From Chloracidobacterium sp. (lineage in GTDB: Bacteria; Acidobacteriota; Blastocatellia; Pyrinomonadales; Pyrinomonadaceae), in the NCBI GenBank assembly GCA_016716365.1, contig JADJWM010000007.1:1-64000 (forward strand): a DNA stretch of 64,000 nt. Direction: 5' to 3'. Below, one piece after another: positions 46,659-54,885 of this stretch. A program made the translations under genes and the position numbers. The first letter of the stretch is position 1. Every line of letters begins with the position of its first letter. Below the pieces are notes generated by a model. The model saw nothing but the letters and a program-made list of their open reading frames with translations. It was not told the origin of the DNA and did not search any database.

Positions 46659-47087
46659 CTAAAGATCTGAGGGAAGTTCGACCCTTTGGGCGTCACGCCA
46701 GAGCCGTTCGAGGTCGTAGAATTCACGAGCGTCCTTGTCGAAGATATGGACGACGAAATCCCCGAAATCCAGCAGCACCCATTCACCGGCATTGTAACCT
46801 TCGACGCGGATCGCCCTTGAATTGAGCTGCTTCTTGAGCTGTTCCGTTATCTCGTCGGCGATCGCCTGGACCTGACGCTGGTTGGCTCCGCTCGCGATCA
46901 CGAAGAATTCGGTGAACGACGCCACATGACGGAGGTCGAGTGCCTTGATATCGATGGCCTTTTTCTCGGCGGCGCAGCGGATCGCGAGCCGGACCTCGGG
47001 GTCAACCTCTTCGAAGGGCGTGTGCGTGTTTGGGATCTCGATACGGACGGAGTCGCGGTGCAGGGTCTTTTCCTGTAGTTCTTCCAT
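46659..47087 (-). CDS. rsfS: ribosomal silencing factor RsfS
   Basis: RsfS binds ribosomal protein L14 and blocks subunit joining when nutrients are scarce. The 142-residue DUF143 protein shows KAIDIKALDLRHVASFTEFFVIASG, RQVQAIADEI and GEWVLLDFGDFVVHIF, followed by the FYDLERLW end. An N-terminal 30 residues are extra. Its start overlaps the end of nadD by one base, the classic nadD-rsfS pairing. Confidence 0.95.
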   Translation of the reverse strand: MEELQEKTLHRDSVRIEIPNTHTPFEEVDPEVRLAIRCAAEKKAIDIKALDLRHVASFTEFFVIASGANQRQVQAIADEITEQLKKQLNSRAIRVEGYNAGEWVLLDFGDFVVHIFDKDAREFYDLERLWRDAQRVELPSDL

Positions 47088-47737
47088 TATCTATAAAGTT
47101 CGTACTTTTCAATGTAATTTGCAACCGAGGGCGGGATATCGTCGGTTCTGTCGAGCCGGCCGTCGCTCAGGTCGTCGCGGAGCTCGGTCGCGGAAGCGTC
47201 ATAGACCGCCGCATCGGTCAGATAGATGTGTTTGTTCACGATATCGTCGTCGAGTTCGGCATTCGGTCTGCCCCTTAGATCGATGATCCTCTCGCGCACC
47301 GCCTGGGTCACATGATCGGAGCCGATCGGATAACCCGGTCGGGTTACCACGATATGATCCGACGAAAGCAAAACGTTCTCCCAGTCTCGCCAGGTCCGAA
47401 TATCGGCCCATGAATCAGCGCCCATTACGAAAAAGGTTCGTGCGCCCGGATGTGCGGCGGCAAGCTCGGGGAGGGTTTCGATCGTGTATCTTGAGCGCCC
47501 TTTCTCAAGTTCGAGCGTTGAAACGTAAATGTCGGGGAATCCCTCCGTCGCGAGGCATAACATCGCGAAACGGTGATATCCGGAAGTCGGTGGCCGGTCC
47601 GGCTTGTGCGGGGCGTGATAAGCCGGCAGGAAGTATAATCGGTCCAAAGCGAACTTCTTCAGGAGGGCCCGGGCGACGTTCAGATGACCGTTGTGAACCG
47701 GGTCGAATGTCCCACCAAAATATGCGATCCGTTCCAT
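47087..47737 (-). CDS. nadD: nicotinate-nucleotide adenylyltransferase
   Basis: NadD makes deamido-NAD from nicotinate mononucleotide and ATP. I start at the Met of MERIAYFGGTFDPVHNGHL (47737); earlier in-frame Mets at 47746 and 47764 are possible. Motifs: GGTFDPVHNGH (nucleotide-binding HxGH), FLPAYHAPHKPD, FVMGADSW and a C-terminal segment ending VANYIEKYELY, where the usual SSTEIR is SATELRDDL. Co-transcribed with rsfS. Confidence 0.95.
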   Translation of the reverse strand: MERIAYFGGTFDPVHNGHLNVARALLKKFALDRLYFLPAYHAPHKPDRPPTSGYHRFAMLCLATEGFPDIYVSTLELEKGRSRYTIETLPELAAAHPGARTFFVMGADSWADIRTWRDWENVLLSSDHIVVTRPGYPIGSDHVTQAVRERIIDLRGRPNAELDDDIVNKHIYLTDAAVYDASATELRDDLSDGRLDRTDDIPPSVANYIEKYELYR

Positions 47738-47783
47738 CTTAACCATGCGAAAGCTCGATCTCATTCGCTTCCCGCCGGCTGCC

Positions 47784-48773
47784 TTAGAGTTCGGCCATGA
47801 CGGTCTTCAGCAGTTCATCGGTCCCCGTCCCGGCAACCGCCGATATTGCCAGGAAGCGCCGCCCGTCGGTCTTCGCCGCTTTCCGCAACGATTCGAGCCG
47901 TTCGGGTTTATCGAGGGCGTCGATCTTGGTGGCGACGACGATCTGCGGTTTTTCGGCGAACTCCTCGTCGTAATTGGCCAATTCGCGGTTGATGATGTTG
48001 TAATCATCGACCGGATCACGGCCGGAGGCCGACGAAACATCGACAAGATGAAGAATAACCCGCGTCCGCTCAACGTGTCGGAGAAACCGGTCCCCGAGGC
48101 CGGCCCCCTCAGAGGCACCCTCGATCAGCCCGGGAATATCCGCGACGACGAAAGTCCGGTAATCACCCATGTCCACGACTCCCAGGTTCGGCTCGAGCGT
48201 CGTGAAGGGATAATCGGCGATCTTTGGTTTGGCCGCGGAGATGACCGAGATCAGCGTCGATTTTCCGGCGTTTGGGAAACCTACCAGGCCGACATCGGCG
48301 ATGAGTTTTAGCTCGAGCTGAAGTTCTTTTTCCTCGCCCGGGCGGCCCTGGTAATGGAATTTCGGCGCTCGCCGCGTCGGGGTCGCAAAATGGGCGTTAC
48401 CCCATCCGCCCTTGCCGCCTTTGGCGATCAGGAACTTCTGACCGGCTTCGGTAAGGTCAACGGCAAGATCGCCGCTCTCCGCATCAAACACCTGAGTTCC
48501 GACCGGGACTTTGATCGTAATGTCATCGCCGTCCTTGCCCGAACGGTTGGAGCCTTCGCCGTGCCGCCCGCGTTCGGCCTTATGCTCCGGGTTGTACCGA
48601 AGATGGAGCAGCGTGTTGTAACCCTCGTCGGCCTCTATCCAGACGCTGCCGCCGCGGCCGCCGTCGCCGCCGCTGGGGCCGCCGCGAGGCACGAATTTTT
48701 CGCGGCGAAATGCGGTGACGCCGTTACCGCCGCCGCCCGCCTTTACCTTTATTTTTACGCGGTCTATGAACAT
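47784..48773 (-). CDS. obgE: GTPase ObgE/CgtA
   Basis: ObgE is an essential GTPase in ribosome assembly and stress control. The glycine-rich OBG domain opens FIDRVKIKVKAGGGGNGVTA and PSGGDGGRGGSVW. The G domain has GFPNAGKST (G1), DIPGLIEGASEGAGLG (G3) and ATKIDAL (G4, TKxD). Length 329 is typical for Obg without the C-terminal tail domain. It is the first gene of the leftward rlmH-rsfS-nadD-obgE cluster. Confidence 0.96.
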   Translation of the reverse strand: MFIDRVKIKVKAGGGGNGVTAFRREKFVPRGGPSGGDGGRGGSVWIEADEGYNTLLHLRYNPEHKAERGRHGEGSNRSGKDGDDITIKVPVGTQVFDAESGDLAVDLTEAGQKFLIAKGGKGGWGNAHFATPTRRAPKFHYQGRPGEEKELQLELKLIADVGLVGFPNAGKSTLISVISAAKPKIADYPFTTLEPNLGVVDMGDYRTFVVADIPGLIEGASEGAGLGDRFLRHVERTRVILHLVDVSSASGRDPVDDYNIINRELANYDEEFAEKPQIVVATKIDALDKPERLESLRKAAKTDGRRFLAISAVAGTGTDELLKTVMAEL

Positions 48774-49001
48774 CGACGTTGTTTAGATTCTAGGCTTTGC
48801 CCTCCGATTGGCAAAACGTGCACTCAGTTGCAAAAGCCCGCACGAAGTAAGGGCGAATTATTCAAGGCCCGTCAGATCGCATATACTTCGTTGCGGCCTC
48901 AGCATCCTAGCGGCAGTCATCTTTCATAACGATCAACACATTCGAAGAAACAATACCGCTCCGAATCCGTAATTGATATTCTTATACAAAGTTAAGGTCA
49001 A

Positions 49002-50228
49002 ATGCCGTTCTACGAAGCATTAAAACTAGCTTTTGCCTCGATCCTGTCGCACAAGCTGCGCTCGTTCTTGACGCTGCTCGGCGTTATCTTCGGCGTCGCC
49101 ACGGTGATCGTGGTGGTCTCGCTGATCGAAGGTTTTAACGCATACGTCGACGAGAAGATCGCGAACATCGGGACCAACGCGTTCAGTGTCCAGCGGTTCT
49201 CGATCGACGATTTTTCCAGTGTCGAGGCTCTTAACGCTGCCCGCCGCCGAAACAAAGACGTGGGCGTGGAAGATCTTAATGCGTTGCGGGCCGCGGGCGG
49301 AAACATTCGGGATGCGGGCGGGAAATCGGGCTCGGTCGCCGACATTAAGTTTGGCGAAAAGAAGCTGATGAACGTCCGGGTCAACGGGATGTCGCCGAAC
49401 CTTGAAGAGATCGAGAAGATCGAGGCCCAAAACGGCCGTTTCTTTACCAGCACCGAAGACGAGCTTCGAAAGTATGTCTGTTTCATCGGTTCCGAGACCG
49501 CAGAGAAACTCTTTCCTTCAGGCGATGCGCTTGGCCAGACGATAAAGATCGACGGGCGTACGTTTCAGGTGATCGGCGTCGGCAAGGAGCTGGGGTCTGC
49601 ATTCGGGCAGTCTCGCGATATGTACGTTTCGGTCCCGCTTTCGACCTTTTTGTCGATCTACGGAATTCGCCGCTCGATATCGATCTCCGTCACTTCGACA
49701 AGCCCTGAGACCTACGCCGATGCTATCGAAGAGGCAAGGACGTTGATGCGGGTCAGGCGAAAGCTCGGGCCTTCGGAAAAGGACAATTTCGGAATTGTCA
49801 CCCCGGATGCAATAAATGAGCTTCGCGACAATATCTTCGGCACTATCCAGGTCGTCGCCATCGGCGTTACTTCGATCTCGCTGATCGTGGGTGGGATAGT
49901 GATCATGAACATAATGCTGGTGAGCGTGACGGAGCGCACAAAGGAGATCGGCATCAGAAAGAGCATAGGCGCACGGCAGACCGATATTTTGAGGCAGTTC
50001 CTCGCCGAATCGACATTGCTGGCACTGGTCGGCGGGGCCATCGGGGTGACCACGGCGTTTTTGATCGCGAAACTTGTGGCAGTGGCCTTTTCTATCCCGA
50101 CCGCCTTACCGCTGGTTTGGGTGACTATCGCTCTGGCCGTTTCAAGCAGTGTCGGACTCGTTTCGGGCGTTTACCCGGCATGGAAGGCCGCCAGGCTCGA
50201 CCCGATCGAGGCGTTAAGGGCCGAATAA
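49002..50228 (+). CDS. MacB-type ABC transporter permease
   Basis: A 408-residue permease with one N-terminal TM helix (SFLTLLGVIFGVATVIVVVS), a large periplasmic MacB_PCD-like domain (about 45-270) and three C-terminal TM helices within an FtsX-like domain. VTERTKEIGIRKSIGARQ is the coupling loop; SGVYPAWKAARLDPIEALR is the characteristic FtsX/MacB C-terminus. No ATPase is encoded in the window next to it. A second, similar permease follows 45 bp downstream. It probably exports peptides or lipids or acts mechanically. Confidence 0.9.
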   Translation: MPFYEALKLAFASILSHKLRSFLTLLGVIFGVATVIVVVSLIEGFNAYVDEKIANIGTNAFSVQRFSIDDFSSVEALNAARRRNKDVGVEDLNALRAAGGNIRDAGGKSGSVADIKFGEKKLMNVRVNGMSPNLEEIEKIEAQNGRFFTSTEDELRKYVCFIGSETAEKLFPSGDALGQTIKIDGRTFQVIGVGKELGSAFGQSRDMYVSVPLSTFLSIYGIRRSISISVTSTSPETYADAIEEARTLMRVRRKLGPSEKDNFGIVTPDAINELRDNIFGTIQVVAIGVTSISLIVGGIVIMNIMLVSVTERTKEIGIRKSIGARQTDILRQFLAESTLLALVGGAIGVTTAFLIAKLVAVAFSIPTALPLVWVTIALAVSSSVGLVSGVYPAWKAARLDPIEALRAE

Positions 50229-50273
50229 CCTGGGCGTCGCGGGTGGAAACGCGACCGTCAGGGAGCGTGCATT

Positions 50274-51542
50274 ATGCGATTTCCACGATCCAACTTCTAC
50301 GAGAATCTGCGGATGGCGTTCGACACCCTCCGGCAGCATAAGGTCCGTTCGTTTCTGACGGTCCTGGGCGTTGTCGTGGGTACCACCACGGTAATTGTCA
50401 TTGCCGCTTTCGTTTCAGGCATCGATTCGCGCGTTTCGAAGGAGATCGAATCGTTCGGCACTAATTCCATCTACGCGTTCAAATTCGAGCCCGGCTTCAA
50501 TTTCAGCCCGAGTCAGGAAGAGCGTACCCGCAAACCTCTGACCGAGGCCGACGCAGACGCGATCCGGGCGGAATGCGTTAACTGCGAAAAGGTAAGCCCG
50601 TTCATGTCGCCAGTCGATTTTATGTCCGGTCCTTTCACCCAACGCGTCAATGTAAGGTACCAGGAGATCGAGATGACCAACGCGACGGTACAGGGAGCTG
50701 CGTCCGAATATTTTCAGATGGGCGTGACGAACCTTGGCGAAGGCCGCTATTTCACCGTCGAAGAAGAGGCCAACAGGGCTAAGGTGGCTGTGATCGGCAT
50801 TGATGTAGCGAATACGCTTTTCCCTTATTCGAACGCTATCGACCAGGATATTCAGATCGAAGGCCGCAGATACCGCGTCATCGGTGTGCTCGAAGAGCGC
50901 GAGATCTTTATGATCGGAGCGGACGACCCGAACAACGAGAACAAAGCGGTCTATCTTCCATTCAAGACGATCAAACAGCTCTACCCGGCAAATGAGGACT
51001 GTTTCATCATGGCGACCGCACGGCCGGGGAAGCTGAACGAAGCCCTGGAAGAGATAAAGATCATCCTTCGAAAGCAGCGAAACGTCGGCTTTGGCGAAAA
51101 AGACAATTTCGGCGTTCAAACCTCGGACGAGATCGTGAAGCAGTTCGGGGCGATCACCGGCGGGATATTCATCCTTATGGTCGCGATCTCAAGCGTCGGC
51201 CTCTTGATCGGCGGTATCGGAGTGATGAATGTGATGCTGGTCTCGGTAACCGAAAGGACGAAGGAGATCGGGGTCAGAAAGGCTATCGGGGCACGCAGCC
51301 TGGACATTATCACCCAATTTCTGATCGAAGCAGCCACGCTTACGGGGCTTGGCGGCTTGCTCGGGATCGGCATCGGCGTGGGCCTCTCATTGCTGATCCA
51401 AATGATCTTGCCGACGTATATCCCCTTATGGGCCCCGGTCGTCGGGTTTGTGGTTTCGGTCGGGCTGGGCCTGATCTTTGGCCTGCTGCCTGCATGGAAG
51501 GCCGCGAGACTGGATCCGATCGATGCGTTGAGGTATGAGTAG
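50274..51542 (+). CDS. MacB-type ABC transporter permease, second copy
   Basis: A 422-residue protein of the same build as its upstream neighbour: N-terminal TM (SFLTVLGVVVGTTTVIVIAA), MacB_PCD periplasmic domain, then FtsX-like TM helices with VTERTKEIGVRKAIGARS and LLPAWKAARLDPIDALRYE. Two paralogous permeases in tandem could form a heterodimeric transporter with an ATPase elsewhere. A CVNCEKV Cys pair in the periplasmic domain (about residues 98-101) is absent from the first copy. Confidence 0.9.
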   Translation: MRFPRSNFYENLRMAFDTLRQHKVRSFLTVLGVVVGTTTVIVIAAFVSGIDSRVSKEIESFGTNSIYAFKFEPGFNFSPSQEERTRKPLTEADADAIRAECVNCEKVSPFMSPVDFMSGPFTQRVNVRYQEIEMTNATVQGAASEYFQMGVTNLGEGRYFTVEEEANRAKVAVIGIDVANTLFPYSNAIDQDIQIEGRRYRVIGVLEEREIFMIGADDPNNENKAVYLPFKTIKQLYPANEDCFIMATARPGKLNEALEEIKIILRKQRNVGFGEKDNFGVQTSDEIVKQFGAITGGIFILMVAISSVGLLIGGIGVMNVMLVSVTERTKEIGVRKAIGARSLDIITQFLIEAATLTGLGGLLGIGIGVGLSLLIQMILPTYIPLWAPVVGFVVSVGLGLIFGLLPAWKAARLDPIDALRYE

Positions 51543-51633
51543 GGTCTTAATTCGGGCCGGGGGTCATTTATCAGGCAGCGAACCGATCCGAAAGGGAAGA
51601 ACTTCTTCTAGGGCAAAGGATCGAAGCAGAAGA

Positions 51634-51674
51634 CAAAAAGAAAACGCCGCTCCGATTTCTCAGAACGGCATTTT
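51634..51674 (-). terminator. intrinsic terminator of the minus-strand RNA
   Basis: On the minus strand AAAATGCCG is followed by a 16-nt loop, CGGCGTTTT and CTTTTTG. The stem (complement of 51641-51649 and 51666-51672) and the U-tract at 51634-51640 define a rho-independent terminator for the RNA starting near 52173. Its A-tract side may also end transcription of the plus-strand permease operon. Confidence 0.75.
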
Positions 51675-52173
51675 CTTTATCGTCAAGATGGATACCGAAG
51701 TATTCTTTAGGACGATGTTGGCGGTTCTCTCATGTACACGGTCGAACCGCCGATTTTGTATTCCGAAGCTGCTCTGCGGGGAGTCCTGCTCCGGTCAACA
51801 CCCATTTTGTTTCGTCGCCCGAAGGCGTCTCATCAGAATGTTGCGTTCCTCACGCTTGGTGTCGTTAGGTTTTTGTTCTGGTGGCTTTTCCTCCACCGCC
51901 GGTTACGTTCCCGGCAACGAGGCTCAACGATCTCCGAAGAGTGTTGAGCGGCGTAGCACCGATCAGGCTGATCATTTCCTGATGGCGTTATCGGTTTTTA
52001 TCCCGATAACCCCGGCCGTTGACCCCGAAGGGTCGGCCTTGGCAAGCCTTTCGGCTTCGGTCCCGGGCGTCCTGGTCAGCGGCTTTCCGCTCCTACTGAC
52101 CTCAAGCTGTGCGTCACCGCACCAGCTCCACTTCCCGAGTCCGGTCAAGACACCCGTAAGTAATCTCGACTGT
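51640..52173 (-). ncRNA. candidate large structured non-coding RNA (~530 nt)
   Basis: A good sigma-70 promoter (TTGACA-N16-TAAGAT, see 52180) and an intrinsic terminator bound this minus-strand unit, and no protein-coding frame fits. Read 5' to 3' it is almost wholly made of hairpins: AGCTG-GTGCG/CGCAC-AGCT, AGCGG/CCGCT, AAGCC/GGCTT, GGCC-ACCC-ttcg-GGGT-GGCC with a UUCG tetraloop, GTTATCGG/CCGATAAC (8 bp), TCAGG/CCTGA, CTCAAC/GTTGAG, GCCGG/CCGGC, GGTGG/CCACC, GCGT/ACGC, CGCC-ttcg-GGCG and GGCGGTT/AACCGCC. I see none of the conserved cores of RNase P, tmRNA, SRP or 6S RNA. A 36-codon ORF starts at a Met within (MISLIGATPL) but is unconvincing. Identity unknown. Confidence 0.6.
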
Positions 52174-52179
52174 GAAGCT

Positions 52180-52207
52180 ATCTTACACCACCTAATTTCA
52201 ATGTCAA
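52180..52207 (-). promoter_or_regulatory. promoter of the structured RNA
   Basis: On the minus strand TTGACA (complement of 52202-52207), a 16-bp spacer and TAAGAT (complement of 52180-52185). A 10-bp perfect inverted repeat, ACCCGTAAGT (52152-52161) and ACTTACGGGT (52245-52254), brackets it and may be a regulatory site. Confidence 0.75.
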
Positions 52208-52259
52208 GCAGAAACTACTTTAACTATTGCCTTTTTTTACAATAACTTACGGGTACGGT

Positions 52260-52430
52260 TGTGGAAATCTTCGAAAGGCGGCTGTGGATAAAATTGTGGA
52301 AAACTTAGGAAGCCTTTACGCATCTTTAGTTGCGATCGATCGAAGGAGATGACCGAAAGGGAATTCGTCTGTGGAAAAGAAAATTTTCGGCCACCAAAAA
52401 AAATTTCTAAAAGTCATTTTTTGTGGGATC
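52260..52430. other. cluster of DnaA-box-like sequences with A/T-rich stretch
   Basis: TGTGGAAAT (52260), TGTGGATAA (52283, a perfect complement of TTATCCACA), TGTGGAAAA (52295), TGTGGAAAA (52370) and TGTGGGATC (52422) lie in the same orientation. The interval 52378-52425 is A/T-rich (AAAATTTTCGG, AAAAAAAATTT, TTTTTT). This is the composition expected of a replication origin or DnaA-regulated site. No dnaA, dnaN or gidA is nearby. Confidence 0.4.
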
Positions 52431-52733
52431 CACGACCGCTTCGACGGATCTAGCGAAACTCCGAGGATCTAACGCGTGGTCACGGTACAGACCTGTTTCG
52501 GCCGCTCTTTCAAAGCTGACCAATAGCCTAAAGAGGGCATTGTATCTGGAATGGGCGGAATCCTGGTTCTCCGCGGCAAGCAAACGGTAAAGCCGATGTT
52601 CCGGGTCGTCAAACGTCTTCGCGGGTACAGGAACGCCTGCCCTCAGGTCGATGGCCCCGGCCCGGACCCGGGGGGCCCGCGATCCCCTTGCGGTCGTCGA
52701 TCCCTTTCTCGATGATCTCTTCACCGGGTTTCA
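52407..52733 (-). CDS. small hypothetical protein, probably frameshifted near its start
   Basis: The C-terminal 85 residues read well (AIDLRAGVPVPAKTFDDPEH, RYNALFRLLVSFERAAE, LDPRSFARSVEAVVDP). In the intact frame the only start is GTG at 52724, giving a very basic N-terminus. An ATG at 52733 in another frame gives MKPGEEIIEKGIDDRKGIAG and joins the main frame by one base change in the GGG/CCC run near 52670. I favour the latter. No known family; it lies downstream of rpmA on the same strand. Confidence 0.5.
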
Positions 52734-52832
52734 TCAAGGCAATTGTACAAGAATTTGAGCAGACGGTAAGGGCAAAAGAAAAAGCCGCATCAACAGCGGC
52801 TCCTTCGTATCAAAAATTGTTCCGGCCCGATC

Positions 52833-53117
52833 TTAAGCGGCCTTCGGAGCCAACTCGGCGGCACCTTCGGCATAAACGCTGATGAACTTGCCCTTGCGGC
52901 CCTTGTCCTCAAACTTCACGAAGCCTTCGATCAGGGCGAACAGCGTGTCATCCTTGCCGCGGCCGACGTTGTTGCCGGGCTTCCACTTAGTCCCACGTTG
53001 ACGGGCAAGGATATTGCCGCCGAGGACGTGCTCGCCGCCGAATTTCTTCAGACCAAGCCGCTGTGCGTTAGAATCGCGGCCGTTTCGTGATGAACCTACA
53101 CCTTTCTTATGTGCCAT
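52833..53117 (-). CDS. rpmA: 50S ribosomal protein L27
   Basis: The 94-residue protein begins MAHKKGVGSSRNGRDSNAQR and has GGNILARQRGTKWKPGNNVG, the highly conserved L27 core near the peptidyl-transferase centre. The mature N-terminus has no cleavable Firmicutes-type extension. It follows rplU, the usual order. Confidence 0.97.
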   Translation of the reverse strand: MAHKKGVGSSRNGRDSNAQRLGLKKFGGEHVLGGNILARQRGTKWKPGNNVGRGKDDTLFALIEGFVKFEDKGRKGKFISVYAEGAAELAPKAA

Positions 53118-53125
53118 CTTGCTAT

Positions 53126-53153
53126 TTTCGATTTTCGATTTTCGATTTTCGAT
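53126..53153 (+). repeat. short tandem repeat ATTTTCG
   Basis: Four consecutive 7-bp units of ATTTTCG-type sequence lie between rplU and rpmA, followed by AAATCGCAAATCGGCAATCG, a related degenerate run. Such runs are common in this genome's intergenic DNA (see 56,600 and 57,990). No function is evident. Confidence 0.7.
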
Positions 53154-53208
53154 TCAAAGATATGTTCTTCATTAGATCGCAAATCGCAAATCGGCAATCG
53201 CAGATCTC

Positions 53209-53499
53209 CTAAATCTTTTCTATCTTTATTTCCGTAAATCCCTGGCGGTGGCCTTGTTTGCGCTTGTACTGTTTGCGGCGCTTTTTCTTGAAGACGATCA
53301 CCTTATCGCCTTTTCCGTGACCGACTATCGACGCCGACACGGTGCCGCTGCCGATCTTGGCGTCCTTGCCTGCACCGACGACGAGTGCTTCGACGTCAAT
53401 GTTCGCTCCGGCCTCGCCCTCGATCGTGGGCACACGGACCGTCTGGCCGGCTTCGACCGCAAACTGCTTACCGCCTGATCTGATAATTGCGTAACTCAT
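53209..53499 (-). CDS. rplU: 50S ribosomal protein L21
   Basis: The 96-residue protein starts MSYAIIRSGGKQFAVEAGQT and continues with IVGHGKGDKVIVFKKKRR and KQYKRKQGHRQGFTEIKI, the signature L21 C-terminus. It binds 23S rRNA domain V with L20. Start of the rplU-rpmA unit. Confidence 0.97.
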   Translation of the reverse strand: MSYAIIRSGGKQFAVEAGQTVRVPTIEGEAGANIDVEALVVGAGKDAKIGSGTVSASIVGHGKGDKVIVFKKKRRKQYKRKQGHRQGFTEIKIEKI

Positions 53500-53756
53500 T
53501 GTTTTAAGTTCTCCCGCCTCGGCATAGCGGGAACAAGCCCGAAAGCCGAAAAACCTAAATTCTATAGAAAACAGGCAAGAAGGTCAATGCTCCGGGCGGC
53601 TTAAAGAAAAAGTCACAGCTTTCCGGTTCCGGCCCGCATGCGGATCGCGGCGGGCTGTCGACAAAAACACCGTATTTACGCCGCTCTACGAGGTAAGGAA
53701 TCCGAAAACCTGTGCTAAACTTAGCCAGAAGTTCAATCCAGCAAAGGAGGTCGGAG

Positions 53757-54212
53757 ATGGAGTTAGAAGCCACCCAGCCAAAGATCCTCGATTCAAAGGT
53801 TGCCCTCTCGGGAGCGAACTGGTTCTTTTGGCTCGCCGCACTTTCAGCCGCAAACTCGCTTTTAGTTTATTTTTTTCAGATCTGGAACACACCGGTCGCT
53901 TTCGGCATCACCCAGTGGGTTGACGGAACGGCCGGCCCTCTCACCAGCGAAGGGTGGAGGCCGGCGCTGAACTCGACCGGGCTGATCATCGACCTTTTGA
54001 TAGCGGCCGGCTTTGCGAGTTTCGGGCTTCTGGCCCGGCGTGCCCGGGACCTGGCTTTCCTGGTCGGCATCTTTCTGTATGTAGTCGACGCGCTGCTCAG
54101 CCTGGGCCTGAAGGACTTCTTCGGCTTTGCGTTCCACTTTGTCGGTTTCTTTTTCCTCTTTAGGGGACTGCTGGCAAGCAGGCACGTAAGGGAGAACGCG
54201 ACCAGCTATTAG
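53757..54212 (+). CDS. four-TM membrane protein of unknown function
   Basis: Start at ATG 53757, with AAAGGAGGTCGG upstream (strong ribosome site), gives 151 residues. Four hydrophobic segments are visible: NWFFWLAALSAANSLLVYFF, STGLIIDLLIAAGFASFGLL, LAFLVGIFLYVVDALLSLG and FGFAFHFVGFFFLFRGLL. No conserved charged residues inside the membrane suggest transport. Family not recognised. Confidence 0.75.
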   Translation: MELEATQPKILDSKVALSGANWFFWLAALSAANSLLVYFFQIWNTPVAFGITQWVDGTAGPLTSEGWRPALNSTGLIIDLLIAAGFASFGLLARRARDLAFLVGIFLYVVDALLSLGLKDFFGFAFHFVGFFFLFRGLLASRHVRENATSY

Positions 54213-54217
54213 ATCCG

Positions 54218-54794
54218 TCAGGCCAGGTCGAGATCCTTCACGACAGCGATGAAGGGCAGGTTGCGGTAGCGGCCTGCGGCGTCCAGGCCGTAACCGACGA
54301 CGAACTCGTTCGGCACCACAAAGCCCGTGTAATCGATCTTCAGCTCCGTTTTCAAACGGGGTTCGGGCTTGTCCAAGAAAACTGGCGAGCCGGATCGACT
54401 CGGCCCCACGCGAGTCGAGTATTTCGAGCAACCGCGAGAGGGTCAGGCCGGTATCCACGATATCCTCGACGACGATCACGTGCTTGCCGCGGATCGGGTT
54501 GCTCAGGTCCTTCAGGATCTCGACGTCCCCAGACGACTGGGTCCCGTCCTTATAGCTCGATACGGACATAAAGTCGATGGTGAGCGGAAGGTCGACGTGC
54601 CTCATCAGATCGGCCAGAAAGACGCATGAGCCCTTCAGCACGCCGACCAGCACCAGCTCTTTACCTTCATACTCTTCCGTGATCGCAGCACCGATCTGTC
54701 GGATCCGCTCCTCGATCTGATCGGCGGAATAGAGCACGCGCAAATTCGGGTTGGTGAATTCCGACGGGGACGCTTTCTGGGGTTCAGGGCTCAT
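54218..54794 (-). CDS. hpt: hypoxanthine phosphoribosyltransferase, one frameshift
   Basis: HPRT salvages hypoxanthine and guanine with PRPP. The first part (from 54794) has RIRQIGAAITEEYEGKELVL, GVLKGSCVFLADLMRHV and the PRPP loop VIVVEDIVDTGLTL. Then the frame changes at 54373-54374; removing one base continues ASFLDKPEPRLKTELKIDYT, GFVVPNEFVVGYGLDAAGRYRNLP and VVKDLDLA, the correct C-terminus. The reconstructed protein (~192 residues) is normal for the family. Consensus error is likely. Confidence 0.9.
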
Positions 54795-54885
54795 ATTGGA
54801 CTAACGCTTGCTTGAGTTGGCTATTTCGGAAATACTAGTCAATCGGAAGGCTTAATTCAAGTAAACCGCGCCGTGCGCGCCGCCT

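Noticed and set aside
51535..52245. A 236-codon plus-strand ORF after the second permease
   Set aside because: It spans the terminator and the antisense of the structured RNA, has no ribosome site or motif and a Cys/Ser/Arg-rich composition. I read it as the shadow of the minus-strand RNA.
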